Part shown: positions 25,328-34,159 of the stretch, piece by piece
Numbering within the stretch: position 1 is the stretch's first letter
How the letters are laid out: each line of letters begins with the position of its first letter
Assembly (NCBI GenBank): GCA_022226935.1
Contig: CP092081.1
Location: 1,771,820-1,835,819 of the forward strand
Direction of reading: 5' to 3'
DNA length: 64,000 bases
DNA from: Nitrospira sp.
GTDB lineage: Bacteria > Nitrospirota > Nitrospiria > Nitrospirales > Nitrospiraceae
Made by a program: the position numbers and the translations under genes
The notes under the pieces: generated by a model
Told to the model about the DNA's origin: nothing
Seen by the model: only the letters and a program-made list of their open reading frames with translations
Database searches by the model: none

Positions 25328-26626
25328 TTATTTTTCGCGCGCTCGAAAGGGCAAGGTGCTGCTTTCGGGGTCGTCGCTGGACTCCCAACGATAACGAACC
25401 AGCACGCCGTTGGCTTCCCAACCCGGCGGGCACAGGTTCCCCGTTCCGTAGAAGTCGGCATCAAGCACTGAAAACGGCACGACGTTCTTGATCCAGTCCT
25501 GTGCATGGCCGTTCGATTCGATATAGGACTGTAAAAAGTACGCGCCGCCGGTCAACGGCAGGTCGGGCAGAATAAAATCGATATATCCGGTTCCGCGCAA
25601 GGTCAACGGCGTCGGATCGACGATATCCGTCGACAAGACGAACAGATCCTGTCCCTTCCGCCCATTGACGGACACACTGACCCGGCAGTTGCGGAATTCC
25701 TTACCGTCCGCGCAACGGTAGTGCATGCGGATGATCACATCCCGACCCGTCATGGCAGCGACAACCGAGTGCCGATCCTTGTCCAGCAGATCAATCTCGG
25801 TGAGCAGGATTTCTCCTAGACCGATTCGATCCGGGCGGTCGCCGATCGGCATACTCGCTTGACTGCGAATCGCATCGGCATATCCTTCGACCACTGTTTG
25901 CGTTTTGCCGATTTTCGCGATCCGCCCCTTTTCCAGCAAAATCGCCCGTTCGCAGAGCCCTTCGATGATACCCATGTTGTGACTGACGATAAGGACCGTG
26001 CGCCCGCTTCGGCTCACTTCTTCCATTTTCCCCAGACACTTTTGCTGAAAGCTCGCGTCGCCCACTGCCAAGACTTCGTCCACAATCAAGATTTCCGGTT
26101 CGAGATGCGCGGCGACGGCAAAGGCCAAGCGTACGTACATGCCGCTCGAGTACCGCTTCACCGGCGTATCAATGAAATCTTCCACGCCGGAAAAAGCGAC
26201 GATCTCATCAAATTTTCGCCGGACTTCGTCCCGACGCATGCCCAACATCGCCGCGTTCAAGAAAATATTCTCCCGCCCGGTCAACTCCGAGTGAAAGCCC
26301 GTTCCGACTTCCAACAACGAGCTGACGCGCCCATAGATATCCACGGTGCCTTTGGTGGGCTGAGTGATGCGCGACAGAATCTTGAGGAGGGTGCTTTTTC
26401 CAGCTCCGTTGTGCCCGATGATCCCCAGCACCTCTCCTCGCTTGACCTCGAACGAGACGTCCTTCACGGCCCAAAACGAGGGATCGGGCTCAGACCGGCC
26501 GGAGCCCCATTGGGTGAGGGACTTGAGGCGATGCATGACCTGATCGCGCAGCGTATTGTGCTGAACGGCTGCCCCGAGTCGGTAGTGTTTCGACAGCCCT
26601 TCTGCGCGGATCGCGACGGTACTCAT
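25328..26626 (-). CDS. wzt: Polysaccharide ABC export ATP-binding protein Wzt
   Basis: A 432-aa ATPase of the Wzt/TagH class that exports surface polysaccharide (O-antigen type) with Wzm. Walker A is GHNGAGKSTLLK, the signature RYSSGMYVRLAFAV, Walker B LIVDEVLAVGD and switch VSHNMG. After about residue 280 comes a C-terminal beta-sandwich (RVSVSVNGRKGQDLFVLST), which in Wzt binds the modified glycan end. The ATG follows the wzm stop with no gap (TAAATG). Confidence 0.93.
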   Translation of the reverse strand: MSTVAIRAEGLSKHYRLGAAVQHNTLRDQVMHRLKSLTQWGSGRSEPDPSFWAVKDVSFEVKRGEVLGIIGHNGAGKSTLLKILSRITQPTKGTVDIYGRVSSLLEVGTGFHSELTGRENIFLNAAMLGMRRDEVRRKFDEIVAFSGVEDFIDTPVKRYSSGMYVRLAFAVAAHLEPEILIVDEVLAVGDASFQQKCLGKMEEVSRSGRTVLIVSHNMGIIEGLCERAILLEKGRIAKIGKTQTVVEGYADAIRSQASMPIGDRPDRIGLGEILLTEIDLLDKDRHSVVAAMTGRDVIIRMHYRCADGKEFRNCRVSVSVNGRKGQDLFVLSTDIVDPTPLTLRGTGYIDFILPDLPLTGGAYFLQSYIESNGHAQDWIKNVVPFSVLDADFYGTGNLCPPGWEANGVLVRYRWESSDDPESSTLPFRAREK

Positions 26627-27484
26627 TTAAATGACATCCGCAAAGGTACGCTCCATCGAACGGAAATAGATCAATCCGCCGATGAATACGACAAAGACAA
26701 TGCCCAGGCTGGGAAGCGCCATTGAAAAGTCGACCTGAAACCCCGGAATCAATGCCCACCGAAATCCCTCCACGACGCTCACCACTGGATTCAATGCGTA
26801 GATGGCGCGCCACGATTCCGGCACCTTACTCACGGGGTACAGAATAGGTGACACGAACATCCCCAGCTGAATGAACATGGGGAGGATATGGCCGACATCC
26901 CGGTACCTGACGTAGAGCGCCGAGACCCAGAGCCCCGCGGCCAAGGTGATCATCGCGCCCAGGCCGGCAAAGAGCGGCAAGAGCAGAATGCGCCAGGTCG
27001 GCATGACTTGGAACCAGGCCATAAGGCCGAGGAACGCAATAAACGCCAGAAACAAATCAACCAGCGGCGCAATCGTCGCCGAGAGGGGAAGGATAAGCCG
27101 CAGGAAATACACCTTGCTGATCAGGGGAGCTTCTCCGACTAGGCTGGTCCCTCCACGGCTCAACGCCTGAGAGATATAAAACCACGGCAGCAGCCCTGCG
27201 TAGAGAAAAACAGGATAGGGAAAGCCGTCGGAGGGAATCTTCCCCATCACGCTGAACACGACCGTGAAAATCACCATGGTCGCCACAGGCTGGAACATGG
27301 CCCAGGCCACACCCAGAAGCGTCTGCTTATACCTGACCGCCACATCACGCCAGACGAGAATATGAATGAGTTCGCGATACTGCCAGAGGGCAACCAGATC
27401 TAATTCCAGCAAACCCTTGGCCGGCTGAATTCGAACATGGGGCAATACCGCCGGGTGTCGCTGGTCGACATTTACGACAGACAT
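26627..27484 (-). CDS. wzm: Polysaccharide ABC export permease Wzm
   Basis: A 285-aa permease with six membrane segments, including VAWAMFQPVATMVIFTVVF and ILYPVSKVPESWRAIYALNPV, the classic end motif of Wzm/TagG permeases. The short N-terminal cytoplasmic region ending in YRELIHILVWRDVAVRYKQTLLG is family-typical. It is the first gene of the wzm-wzt unit. The 366-bp gap upstream is AT-rich near its start and probably holds the promoter. No glycosyltransferases are in the window, so the polymer is unknown. Confidence 0.93.
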   Translation of the reverse strand: MSVVNVDQRHPAVLPHVRIQPAKGLLELDLVALWQYRELIHILVWRDVAVRYKQTLLGVAWAMFQPVATMVIFTVVFSVMGKIPSDGFPYPVFLYAGLLPWFYISQALSRGGTSLVGEAPLISKVYFLRLILPLSATIAPLVDLFLAFIAFLGLMAWFQVMPTWRILLLPLFAGLGAMITLAAGLWVSALYVRYRDVGHILPMFIQLGMFVSPILYPVSKVPESWRAIYALNPVVSVVEGFRWALIPGFQVDFSMALPSLGIVFVVFIGGLIYFRSMERTFADVI

Positions 27485-27850
27485 TTCGTTTCAGTGATCC
27501 CTAAAGGCTCTGCGCGGACATATAAATTATGACCGGAGCATGACGCCTCCGAGAGGCCCCCTCCGTGCGCCGACACAATTAATCCTAACTCGTACTGAAA
27601 CACTCTCAGTTATGTCAAATTTATGACGCTCGGTCAAGCACGCCAGCCAGGAACCTTGATCTTTTAGAGCTGCAAGTCTCCCTGTCTCAGCGTCCTCGAT
27701 GTATCAACCTTCGCCATGGATAACCGAGCGGACCGCTGCCGTCAGAAACGCGAACGCCACCGGTTCGTTGACTTCCCCAGCCTCAACGGGACAATAGATA
27801 CAACGGAGTGATGTAGGACCTTACAATCGCTTCAGCCGGCAGGAGTCCGG
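27485..27850. other. 366-bp intergenic stretch upstream of wzm
   Basis: No credible gene is seen. The part nearest wzm is AT-rich (around 27518-27531) and, read on the minus strand, contains a CATAAT-like -10 box but no good -35. A promoter for wzm-wzt is likely here. The other half is GC-rich, with nothing recognised. Confidence 0.4.
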
Positions 27851-28396
27851 CTATGGCGCGGAGGGAGAGGGCGTGGGAACGGGCCGCATTTCTTCTGCTG
27901 AGAGATATCGAATCGCTAAACCAGACATATGAAGCATCCAACCTTGTCCGCCGCCAGCACCTTGAGTAAAACTCCACGCGTCCATCCGGAACGGGTTCCA
28001 ATACCCGCTGCGGTAGGAATTACTCGATACCCCACCCGGTACGGCCGTGCCCATCGTCGATTGAAAGGTGGGGCCGCTGTCGGACAGGCGGCGGACATCC
28101 GCGTCGCCTAATACGACCGCGTCTGCCCCCAATTGTTTGGCACGCTCGAGAATGCGGTCACGCAAGGTATCTTCACTGGCATATTCACTCGTAGCGATAA
28201 TGCGAGCGATTTGCACATGGCCATGGTTTGGCTCGCGCTGTAACGTCGTCACGGCCTCTGCTCCGGATCGGGGTTCGAAGGCCTTGGTCGTCAACGGATC
28301 AACCTGAACGGAGACACAGGCGCTCGACAGGGCTAGACACAGGACGGCCGTGAGGTGGATCGCTCGTTTGATCACAACAACGCCTCGGGTATTCAT
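27851..28396 (-). CDS. Hypothetical lipoprotein
   Basis: A 181-aa lipoprotein. IKRAIHLTAVLCLALSSAC ends in a lipobox with Cys at about residue 27. The mature domain has VQIARIIATSEYASEDTLRDRILERAKQLGADAVVL, an alternating strand-helix-strand pattern seen in YbjQ/heavy-metal-type or DUF4156-like small domains. A Gly/Ser/Tyr-rich middle and Pro-rich tail (PTPSPSAP) follow. Function unknown; likely periplasmic. Confidence 0.7.
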   Translation of the reverse strand: MNTRGVVVIKRAIHLTAVLCLALSSACVSVQVDPLTTKAFEPRSGAEAVTTLQREPNHGHVQIARIIATSEYASEDTLRDRILERAKQLGADAVVLGDADVRRLSDSGPTFQSTMGTAVPGGVSSNSYRSGYWNPFRMDAWSFTQGAGGGQGWMLHMSGLAIRYLSAEEMRPVPTPSPSAP

Positions 28397-28539
28397 GGAT
28401 ACTGAACGACATGGTGTTCATGCCGCGCTTGCCACCGTGCATCTTGACGGCTCAGGTCGACCAAATCAACCACAAATCGACCGCCGGAAGCTTCTCGTGG
28501 CAAATTCCGCATCGGTGGCTCGGACTGTCCAATTTCGCA

Positions 28540-28896
28540 CTACAATTTCCCTTCGACCAGGGCGCGGATTTCCTCCATGCGCCGTCGATTGACGCCAAGG
28601 TCGCTATAGCCGGTCCTGGAGGCTGATCGAAAGTGAATCGTCTTCGTTGCCTCCTCAAAGACAAATTCCACATCATCGACGAATCGCAGCAAGAAGCTGG
28701 TGAATTCATAGTGGAGATACCCATCGATCTCCTCGACCAGTCGAGTACGAGGCAACCGATTGACGATGGTCTTCAGCGTGTCTTTTGCAACAGCCAGACT
28801 TTGCTGATACCGATAGGGCGCGATCTGGCGACTCTGATCCGTCGCTTGGGTGGACACACAGTTGGGACTCGACGGGCAGGGCGCTAGTATTTTCAT
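28540..28896 (-). CDS. DUF1499 family protein
   Basis: A 118-aa protein matching DUF1499: the N-terminal CPSSPNCVST, the middle EIDGYLHYEFTSFLLRFVDDVEF and the end HFRSASRTGYSDLGVNRRRMEEIR are all family landmarks. Other members carry a signal or are fused to membrane proteins; this one has neither. The function is not established. It lies 89 nt downstream of the acyltransferase gene on the same strand. Confidence 0.88.
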   Translation of the reverse strand: MKILAPCPSSPNCVSTQATDQSRQIAPYRYQQSLAVAKDTLKTIVNRLPRTRLVEEIDGYLHYEFTSFLLRFVDDVEFVFEEATKTIHFRSASRTGYSDLGVNRRRMEEIRALVEGKL

Positions 28897-28985
28897 GACA
28901 TCATGGTGAGGATGGTTGGAACGTACCTTGAACTCTAATAACCCTCGCCTGCTCTGTCAACCGGCCGCCCATTGCAAACCCCGCC

Positions 28986-30188
28986 TCACTGGCGGCCCGA
29001 CGGCGCCGAATGGACACTTGTGTCCGCTCGGCGAGCGACCAGCCACGCGTGCCAACGGGGCACGGCCTCCATGCCCGGCTTCTCCACCCAGCGAAACGTC
29101 GCAAAACAGAGGAGAATTAAGGCAGGAACCTGGCACAGCACCATGGCCCAATGCTCGACGGAGGACAACGTGGCGGCCGATTCGGCCAGCAGCAGGCGAT
29201 AGGTCACAAACAACATCCCACTATGCAGGAGATACAAGCTATACGCCATTTCACCCAGTACAATCGACGCCGGCCATTCGAGAATGCCGTAGAGAGAATT
29301 CCCGCAGGCAATAATGAGAAAGCCGCCTGCCAAGAGCAGAACGGCCGGAACCGTATACGCCGTCGGGAACACCAAGAAGGTCGTTGCCAAGCAGAGGATC
29401 GCGATGGCGCCCCACACACCACGGGCCAGCATCATCCGGATGGCAGCAATACGCACCAGCCCGGCGGCCGCAATTCCACCGGCAAACGCATACAACATCG
29501 GGAACCGAATCTGCGGCATCACCATCACAAGGATCATCACAGCCACAACACTAACGATCACCCAGTGAATCGGAGGGCTCGTCCGAAGACAGAAGGCAGC
29601 GAGAGGCAACCAGGCATAGAACAACCATTCATACGGCAGCGACCAGACGGCTCCCGCCAGAGGCACCGTTTCCGTAAATCCATTCACGGGCACGATGCCG
29701 GGAATCGTAAACAGCAGCCATTGCACCGTCTGTTCGGCCACAACCGCCGGGGCCTCGCGCAAGTGAAAACCCGCGCGCCCGAACGACATGAGCAATACAC
29801 AGGCAACCGCCACGAGATACAACGGTCCCAGTCGAAGCACTCTGGACAGATAGAGCCGCGTCCAATCGATCGGTTGCCGTCGTCCATCGAGGAGCTTTGA
29901 CCAAAATAGAAACCCGGTGATCATAAAGAAGAGGGTGACGCTGCCTTGCCCCAGCTGTGTATACACATTGGAGGGTGGCACATCCCAGGTGCCCGATCGC
30001 AAATAGAAGTACCAGATGGAAGAATGGCTGATAAACACCGCCAGCGCCAGATACCCTCGAAGCCCATCGAGCGACGGATAACGCGGGGTTGACGAGGTCT
30101 CCTGAAGAGCGGCTCGAGGGAGAAACATGGCAGTGGCGAGCGCGACAATCACCACACCCGCTGCAGGCCACAAACTTGTCGCATCCAT
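28986..30188 (-). CDS. Acyltransferase 3 (OafA/YrhL) family membrane protein
   Basis: A 400-aa polytopic protein with about ten membrane segments. The family start motif SLDGLRGYLALAVFISH (near residue 38) carries the catalytic histidine, and FMITGFLFWSKLL is also conserved. WSLPYEWLFY is the third landmark. It transfers acyl groups to surface sugars, consistent with the wzm-wzt export genes nearby, though they are separate units. The substrate is unknown. Confidence 0.9.
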   Translation of the reverse strand: MDATSLWPAAGVVIVALATAMFLPRAALQETSSTPRYPSLDGLRGYLALAVFISHSSIWYFYLRSGTWDVPPSNVYTQLGQGSVTLFFMITGFLFWSKLLDGRRQPIDWTRLYLSRVLRLGPLYLVAVACVLLMSFGRAGFHLREAPAVVAEQTVQWLLFTIPGIVPVNGFTETVPLAGAVWSLPYEWLFYAWLPLAAFCLRTSPPIHWVIVSVVAVMILVMVMPQIRFPMLYAFAGGIAAAGLVRIAAIRMMLARGVWGAIAILCLATTFLVFPTAYTVPAVLLLAGGFLIIACGNSLYGILEWPASIVLGEMAYSLYLLHSGMLFVTYRLLLAESAATLSSVEHWAMVLCQVPALILLCFATFRWVEKPGMEAVPRWHAWLVARRADTSVHSAPSGRQ

Positions 30189-30348
30189 GGACTCACGACA
30201 TCATAGGATCGAACATTTGTCTAACCTTTCTGAGAACAAAACCAACCCGTCGTGAGACAGCACTATCATTCGCGACCGCTTATCCCCATCAGCTGGTCTG
30301 CGATGCGGCTTCTTTGGCACTGACTCCGTTGATTGCGAGAGTGGTCCT

Positions 30349-30428
30349 GGGGTACGCTAACCCCTTCCGATGCCTAATTGGCGGCTGCCAGCCGCCGGAT
30401 GTCGTACACCGCTGAGCCCGCCGCTCAG
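30349..30428 (+). promoter_or_regulatory. Three tandem hairpins in the dapL leader
   Basis: Three perfect short inverted repeats follow each other within 80 nt: GGGGT-ACGCTA-ACCCC (30349-30364), GGCGGC-TGCCA-GCCGCC (30380-30396) and CTGAGC-CCGCC-GCTCAG (30412-30428). The last ends eight nt before the AGGAG ribosome-binding site of dapL. No T-tract follows any, so they are not simple terminators. A lysine riboswitch (much longer) is not recognised. They may fold as a regulatory leader or stabilise the mRNA. Confidence 0.5.
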
Positions 30429-30450
30429 GTCAACAAAGGAGTGCTCTCGC

Positions 30451-31626
30451 ATGGCCGGTTTTCCGATTGAAGTCGCAACTCGCATTAAGACGCTGCCTCC
30501 CTATCTCTTTGCCGCCATCGACAAAATGAAACAAGAGGCACTCGCGCGCGGGGTCGATATCATCAACCTTGGCATCGGAGATCCTGACCTGCCGACACCG
30601 GCGCCGATCATCGAGAGCCTCTGTCAAGCGGCCAAGAATCCGAAACATCATCAATATCCTTCCTACGAGGGTATGCTGTCGTTCCGCAAAGCCGTGGCCG
30701 ACTGGTACAAGCGACGGTTTACTGTCACCCTCAATCCGGCGAACGAGGTGCTCACCCTGATCGGCTCCAAAGAAGGGATCGGGCACGTCCATCTGGCCTT
30801 TATCGATCCAGGCGACATCGTCCTGGTGCCCAGCCCCGGCTATCCGGTGTATCCGGTCGGTACAAGCTTCTGCGGCGGCGTCTCGCACATCATGCCGCTC
30901 ACGAAAGCCAACGGCTTTCTGCCTGATCTCAATGCCATCCCGAAGGATGTGGCGAAGAAGGCCAAATTGATGTGGCTGAACTCCCCCAACAATCCGACAT
31001 CCGTCATCATGAGCAAGGACTATTTCAAGCGGGTCGTGGAGTTTGCGCAGGAGCATCAGATCATTGTCTGCCACGATGCCGCCTATTCGGAAATTTTCTA
31101 CGATGGCAAGCGGCCCGCCAGTTTCATGGAAGTCGACGGCGCCAAAGACGTGGGCGTCGAATTTCATTCCCTCTCGAAGACCTACAACATGACCGGCTGG
31201 CGCATCGGATTCGCCGTCGGCAACAAAGACGTTCTGGCCGGGCTCGGCAGAGTGAAAAGCCAGTTGGATTCAGGCGTATTCGAAGCCGTGCAAGCGGCCG
31301 GCATCACGGCACTCGGGCTCGACGACTCCGTGACGGACGAGTTGCGCACGATCTATCAAGAACGGCGCGACACCCTCGTTCCAGGCTTGAAAAAACTTGG
31401 GCTGGAGGTCGATCCGCCTCCCGCGGCCTTCTACATCTGGGTCGCGGTGCCAAAGGGATATACGTCGGCGTCTTTCACCGCCCATCTGTTGGAAAAAGCC
31501 GGCATTGTCACGACACCGGGGAACGGCTTCGGCGCGCCTGGCGAGGGGTATATTCGCATGACCGTCTGCACGACGAAGGAGCGTCTCGCGGAAGCGGTGG
31601 AACGAATTCGCAAGGCGGGATTCTAG
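30451..31626 (+). CDS. dapL: LL-diaminopimelate aminotransferase
   Basis: DapL converts tetrahydrodipicolinate directly to LL-diaminopimelate in one step, using glutamate and PLP. The 391-aa protein has INLGIGDPDLPTP, the PLP-binding NSPNNPTS, and the lysine motif SLSKTYNMTGWRIGF. The ATG at 30451 has AGGAG nine bases upstream; the longer frame from 30370 runs through the hairpin leader. It is the first gene before folK and panC. dapA and dapB are 13 kb away, completing most of the route to lysine and peptidoglycan. Confidence 0.9.
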   Translation: MAGFPIEVATRIKTLPPYLFAAIDKMKQEALARGVDIINLGIGDPDLPTPAPIIESLCQAAKNPKHHQYPSYEGMLSFRKAVADWYKRRFTVTLNPANEVLTLIGSKEGIGHVHLAFIDPGDIVLVPSPGYPVYPVGTSFCGGVSHIMPLTKANGFLPDLNAIPKDVAKKAKLMWLNSPNNPTSVIMSKDYFKRVVEFAQEHQIIVCHDAAYSEIFYDGKRPASFMEVDGAKDVGVEFHSLSKTYNMTGWRIGFAVGNKDVLAGLGRVKSQLDSGVFEAVQAAGITALGLDDSVTDELRTIYQERRDTLVPGLKKLGLEVDPPPAAFYIWVAVPKGYTSASFTAHLLEKAGIVTTPGNGFGAPGEGYIRMTVCTTKERLAEAVERIRKAGF

Positions 31627-31715
31627 AGTTCCGGCTATCCCGGGTGTCTGTCTCCGCACGTGGCTAACGCAGTCGTGAGCGCGCTGCGTGCAGGACGCTG
31701 AGGCGGCTTCAGACT

Positions 31716-32279
31716 ATGGCAACAGCCTTTATCGGTTTCGGCTCTAACCTGGGCAATCGGATCGATTTTTGTGATCGGGCCGTCACCCTCCTCGGCCTCC
31801 TGCCGCATTCACGGCTGGATGCGGTCTCGTCGCTCTATGAGACCGAACCAATTGAGGACGGAGCGGTTCCGGGACCCGCATGGTTTCTCAATGGCGCCGT
31901 GCAAATCGAGACGAACATTACGCCCAAGAGCCTGCTGGACATCTGCCGCGAAATCGAACGGGCACTCGGACGGGATCAGGACAATCGCAAGGGACCGCGC
32001 ACGCTCGATCTCGACCTCCTGCTGTACGATGGCTGTGTGCTGAATGAGCCGGGCCTCATCGTTCCCCATCCTCGCCTCCATCAGCGTCGATTCGTGCTGG
32101 CGCCTCTCGTGGAGATCGATCCTGATCGGCGCCATCCGGTGATCGGGCGAACTCTTCGTGAACTCCTGGAGCGGCTCGAGGATCCTTCAATTGTCCGCCT
32201 GCTCGATCCGCAACCGAACTCCCGTTACGGTTCGAGACCGGCCTGCAGTCCACCCCCTGCGCAGAGTCCCCGGGCGTGA
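31716..32279 (+). CDS. folK: HPPK, 6-hydroxymethyl-dihydropterin pyrophosphokinase
   Basis: FolK transfers pyrophosphate from ATP to 6-hydroxymethyl-7,8-dihydropterin in folate synthesis. Visible motifs are FIGFGSNLGNR near the start, FLNGAVQIET, and the metal/ATP motif RKGPRTLDLDLLLYDG, then VPHPRLHQRRFVLAPLVEI. The 187-aa length is slightly long, with a Pro-rich tail. The stop overlaps the GTG of panC as GTGA, so the two are coupled. Confidence 0.95.
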   Translation: MATAFIGFGSNLGNRIDFCDRAVTLLGLLPHSRLDAVSSLYETEPIEDGAVPGPAWFLNGAVQIETNITPKSLLDICREIERALGRDQDNRKGPRTLDLDLLLYDGCVLNEPGLIVPHPRLHQRRFVLAPLVEIDPDRRHPVIGRTLRELLERLEDPSIVRLLDPQPNSRYGSRPACSPPPAQSPRA

Positions 32280-33133
32280 AGCTCATCCGCACGACTTCGG
32301 CCATGGCCGACTGGAGCCGCCGCCTGCATCGAGAAGGAGTGACGATCGGGTTTGTCCCGACGATGGGGGCCTTGCATGAGGGGCATCGCGCCTTGATTCG
32401 TGCCGCTCGCTTGGCCTGCGATGCCGTGGTCGTTAGCATTTTTGTCAATCCGACACAGTTCGGACCGACGGAAGACCTGGCGAAATATCCACGCCAACTG
32501 CGACTCGACCGTGCGCTTTGCGCGAAAGAAGGAGTCGACGCGATCTTCGCCCCTACTGCCGGGGCCATGTACCAGCCAGGGTTTCAGACCATCGTCTCGG
32601 TCCCGACCCTGGCGCGGCTCTGGGAAGGCGAGGCGCGCCCGCATCACTTTCAGGGCGTAGCCACCGTCGTGGCGAAACTCTTGTCGTTAGTCCAGCCTGA
32701 TATTAGTTGGTTCGGCCAAAAAGATTTTCAGCAGGCCGCGCTGGTCCGTCAGCTTGCAAAGGACCTCAACTTGCCGGGGACGTTAAGGGTTCATCCGACC
32801 GTCCGTGAACGTGACGGCCTGGCACTCAGTTCACGGAACGTGTACCTCTCTGCCCAGCAACGGGAAGCCGCACCTGTGCTCTATCGCGCACTGCAGGCCG
32901 GCGCTGCAGCTATTCGGGGCGGCGAACGGCGAGGGGCATTTATACAACGCCTCATGGCGCACGTCGTCAAGACAGAGCGGTCAGTCACACCGGAGTATCT
33001 CGCCGTCTGTGATCCGTCCACTCTAGAGCCGTTGCAGACCATCCAGCGCCACGCCGTTCTCCTTGGCGCCGTTGGCCTCGGAACCGTCCGACTCCTGGAC
33101 AATATGCCGGTGACGATCAGGCCCAAGTCCTGA
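32276..33133 (+). CDS. panC: Pantoate--beta-alanine ligase
   Basis: PanC condenses pantoate and beta-alanine with ATP to pantothenate, a coenzyme A precursor. Motifs are PTMGALHEGHRALI at the start, FVNPTQFGPTEDLAKYPR, FGQKDFQQ, and the KMSKS-like VRERDGLALSSRN. The 285-aa length is normal. Translation starts at GTG 32276 overlapping the folK stop. A 17-nt hairpin (33159-33175) follows the stop. Confidence 0.95.
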   Translation: MKLIRTTSAMADWSRRLHREGVTIGFVPTMGALHEGHRALIRAARLACDAVVVSIFVNPTQFGPTEDLAKYPRQLRLDRALCAKEGVDAIFAPTAGAMYQPGFQTIVSVPTLARLWEGEARPHHFQGVATVVAKLLSLVQPDISWFGQKDFQQAALVRQLAKDLNLPGTLRVHPTVRERDGLALSSRNVYLSAQQREAAPVLYRALQAGAAAIRGGERRGAFIQRLMAHVVKTERSVTPEYLAVCDPSTLEPLQTIQRHAVLLGAVGLGTVRLLDNMPVTIRPKS

Positions 33134-33158
33134 ACAAGAAGGTGAGGGCATTCCTCAA

Positions 33159-33175
33159 CCTCGCATGGAGCGAGG
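33159..33175 (+). terminator. Hairpin after panC
   Basis: CCTCGC-ATGGA-GCGAGG lies 26 nt after the panC stop, in a convergent gap to the PilZ gene. The stem is perfect, but no T-tract follows, so terminator function is uncertain. Confidence 0.35.
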
Positions 33176-33213
33176 CTATTCCACCGTGAACGCAGTCCGA
33201 TGCTGTCTTGCGA

Positions 33214-33723
33214 TTATACGGAGATGCGGGGAGGCGCTTGTTGATAGGCAAGCAGTTCGAGAATCAATTGCCCCATGCGCTGCTTGTCTTGAGGTTGGAA
33301 TTCCAGAAATTTCATCCCGATCGTTTGGGGCTGAATCGAGCTGATCATTGCCGCATCCACCTTGATATCCGGTTGTCCGGACGGGCCGTGCAGCACGAAT
33401 GTGACGAACGTGCCACGGGGAAGCGTCGTGGTCGCCTGCAGTGTACAGCCGCCCATTGAAATGTCGGTGACGACGCCTCCGGCTGCCGGGTGATCCAGAA
33501 TCAGGGTCGCCGCAAAGTTGGCGGACAGCCGACGATATTCACGGCGATCGAATTCCTGCGTCGTCAGCCGGTTTCCCGGCCTGCGCGCTTGAAAGCGAGT
33601 CGTGCAGAGCTGGCAACGTACCTGAAAAATAGACAGCCGGTTCAACGTCTTCTCGATAAGACTGGTCCCCGACGTCACTCTGACGCAGGGCGTGCCGCAC
33701 GCCGGACAATACAACTCTTTCAT
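33214..33723 (-). CDS. Zinc-ribbon plus PilZ domain protein
   Basis: A 169-aa two-domain protein. Residues 1-48 form a zinc ribbon: YCPAC (C6, C9) and VRCQLC (C37, C40), followed by TTRFQARRPG. Residues about 55-160 form a PilZ domain that binds cyclic-di-GMP; the binding motifs are RREYRR and DISMGG. The ATG at 33723 lies one nt after the MazG-like stop. The zinc-ribbon module is close in pattern to the free-standing 47-aa proteins at 59141 and 59465. Confidence 0.88.
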   Translation of the reverse strand: MKELYCPACGTPCVRVTSGTSLIEKTLNRLSIFQVRCQLCTTRFQARRPGNRLTTQEFDRREYRRLSANFAATLILDHPAAGGVVTDISMGGCTLQATTTLPRGTFVTFVLHGPSGQPDIKVDAAMISSIQPQTIGMKFLEFQPQDKQRMGQLILELLAYQQAPPRISV

Positions 33724-33724
33724 A

Positions 33725-34159
33725 CTACGCTTCTGACTCCTGCACCCCGGTTTGCACATGCGAGGTGGAGCCCACGCCTCCGGACAACTGTCTTGCGAGC
33801 AGGGGTGTGACGTCAGCCGGAGAATAGGTAGGCGGTTTCACCCACTTTCCATCCTCCCGCTTATAGCCGCCGACCTTGCTCAAATTCGATCGATGAACCT
33901 CGCGAAAAACCGGATCCATATCCACCCCGTAGGACACCGCCGTACCATAGACGACATACAACAGATCAGCCAGTTCCTTCGCAACCCCAGGAAGGTCCTG
34001 GGCAGCCATGGCTTCTTGGAGTTCGGCAAACTCCTCTTGAATCAGTCGCACCCGCAATTGCCGAGTGGCCTCAGGAGGGATCAATGGCCTGTCGCCGATC
34101 GGAATATCGAACTTGCGGTGAAATTCGGCCACCATGTCCTGCGGTTGCATCATCCTCAC
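33725..34159 (-). CDS. MazG-like nucleotide pyrophosphohydrolase
   Basis: A 144-aa all-helical protein of the MazG/PRA-PH superfamily. The metal-binding helices are EEFAELQEA and KELADLLYVVYG (ExxE and ExxD patterns). MVAEFHRKFDIPIGDRP at the start and NLSKVGGYKREDGKWVKPPTY are typical of the subgroup that acts on noncanonical or phosphoribosyl nucleotides. The ATG overlaps the rmuC stop by 4 nt. Housecleaning of nucleotides is likely, but the substrate is not known. Confidence 0.88.
   Translation of the reverse strand: MRMMQPQDMVAEFHRKFDIPIGDRPLIPPEATRQLRVRLIQEEFAELQEAMAAQDLPGVAKELADLLYVVYGTAVSYGVDMDPVFREVHRSNLSKVGGYKREDGKWVKPPTYSPADVTPLLARQLSGGVGSTSHVQTGVQESEA

Noticed and set aside
30189-30450. 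Lysine riboswitch upstream of dapL
   Set aside because: The region has three simple hairpins and none of the long multi-helix layout of a lysine riboswitch.
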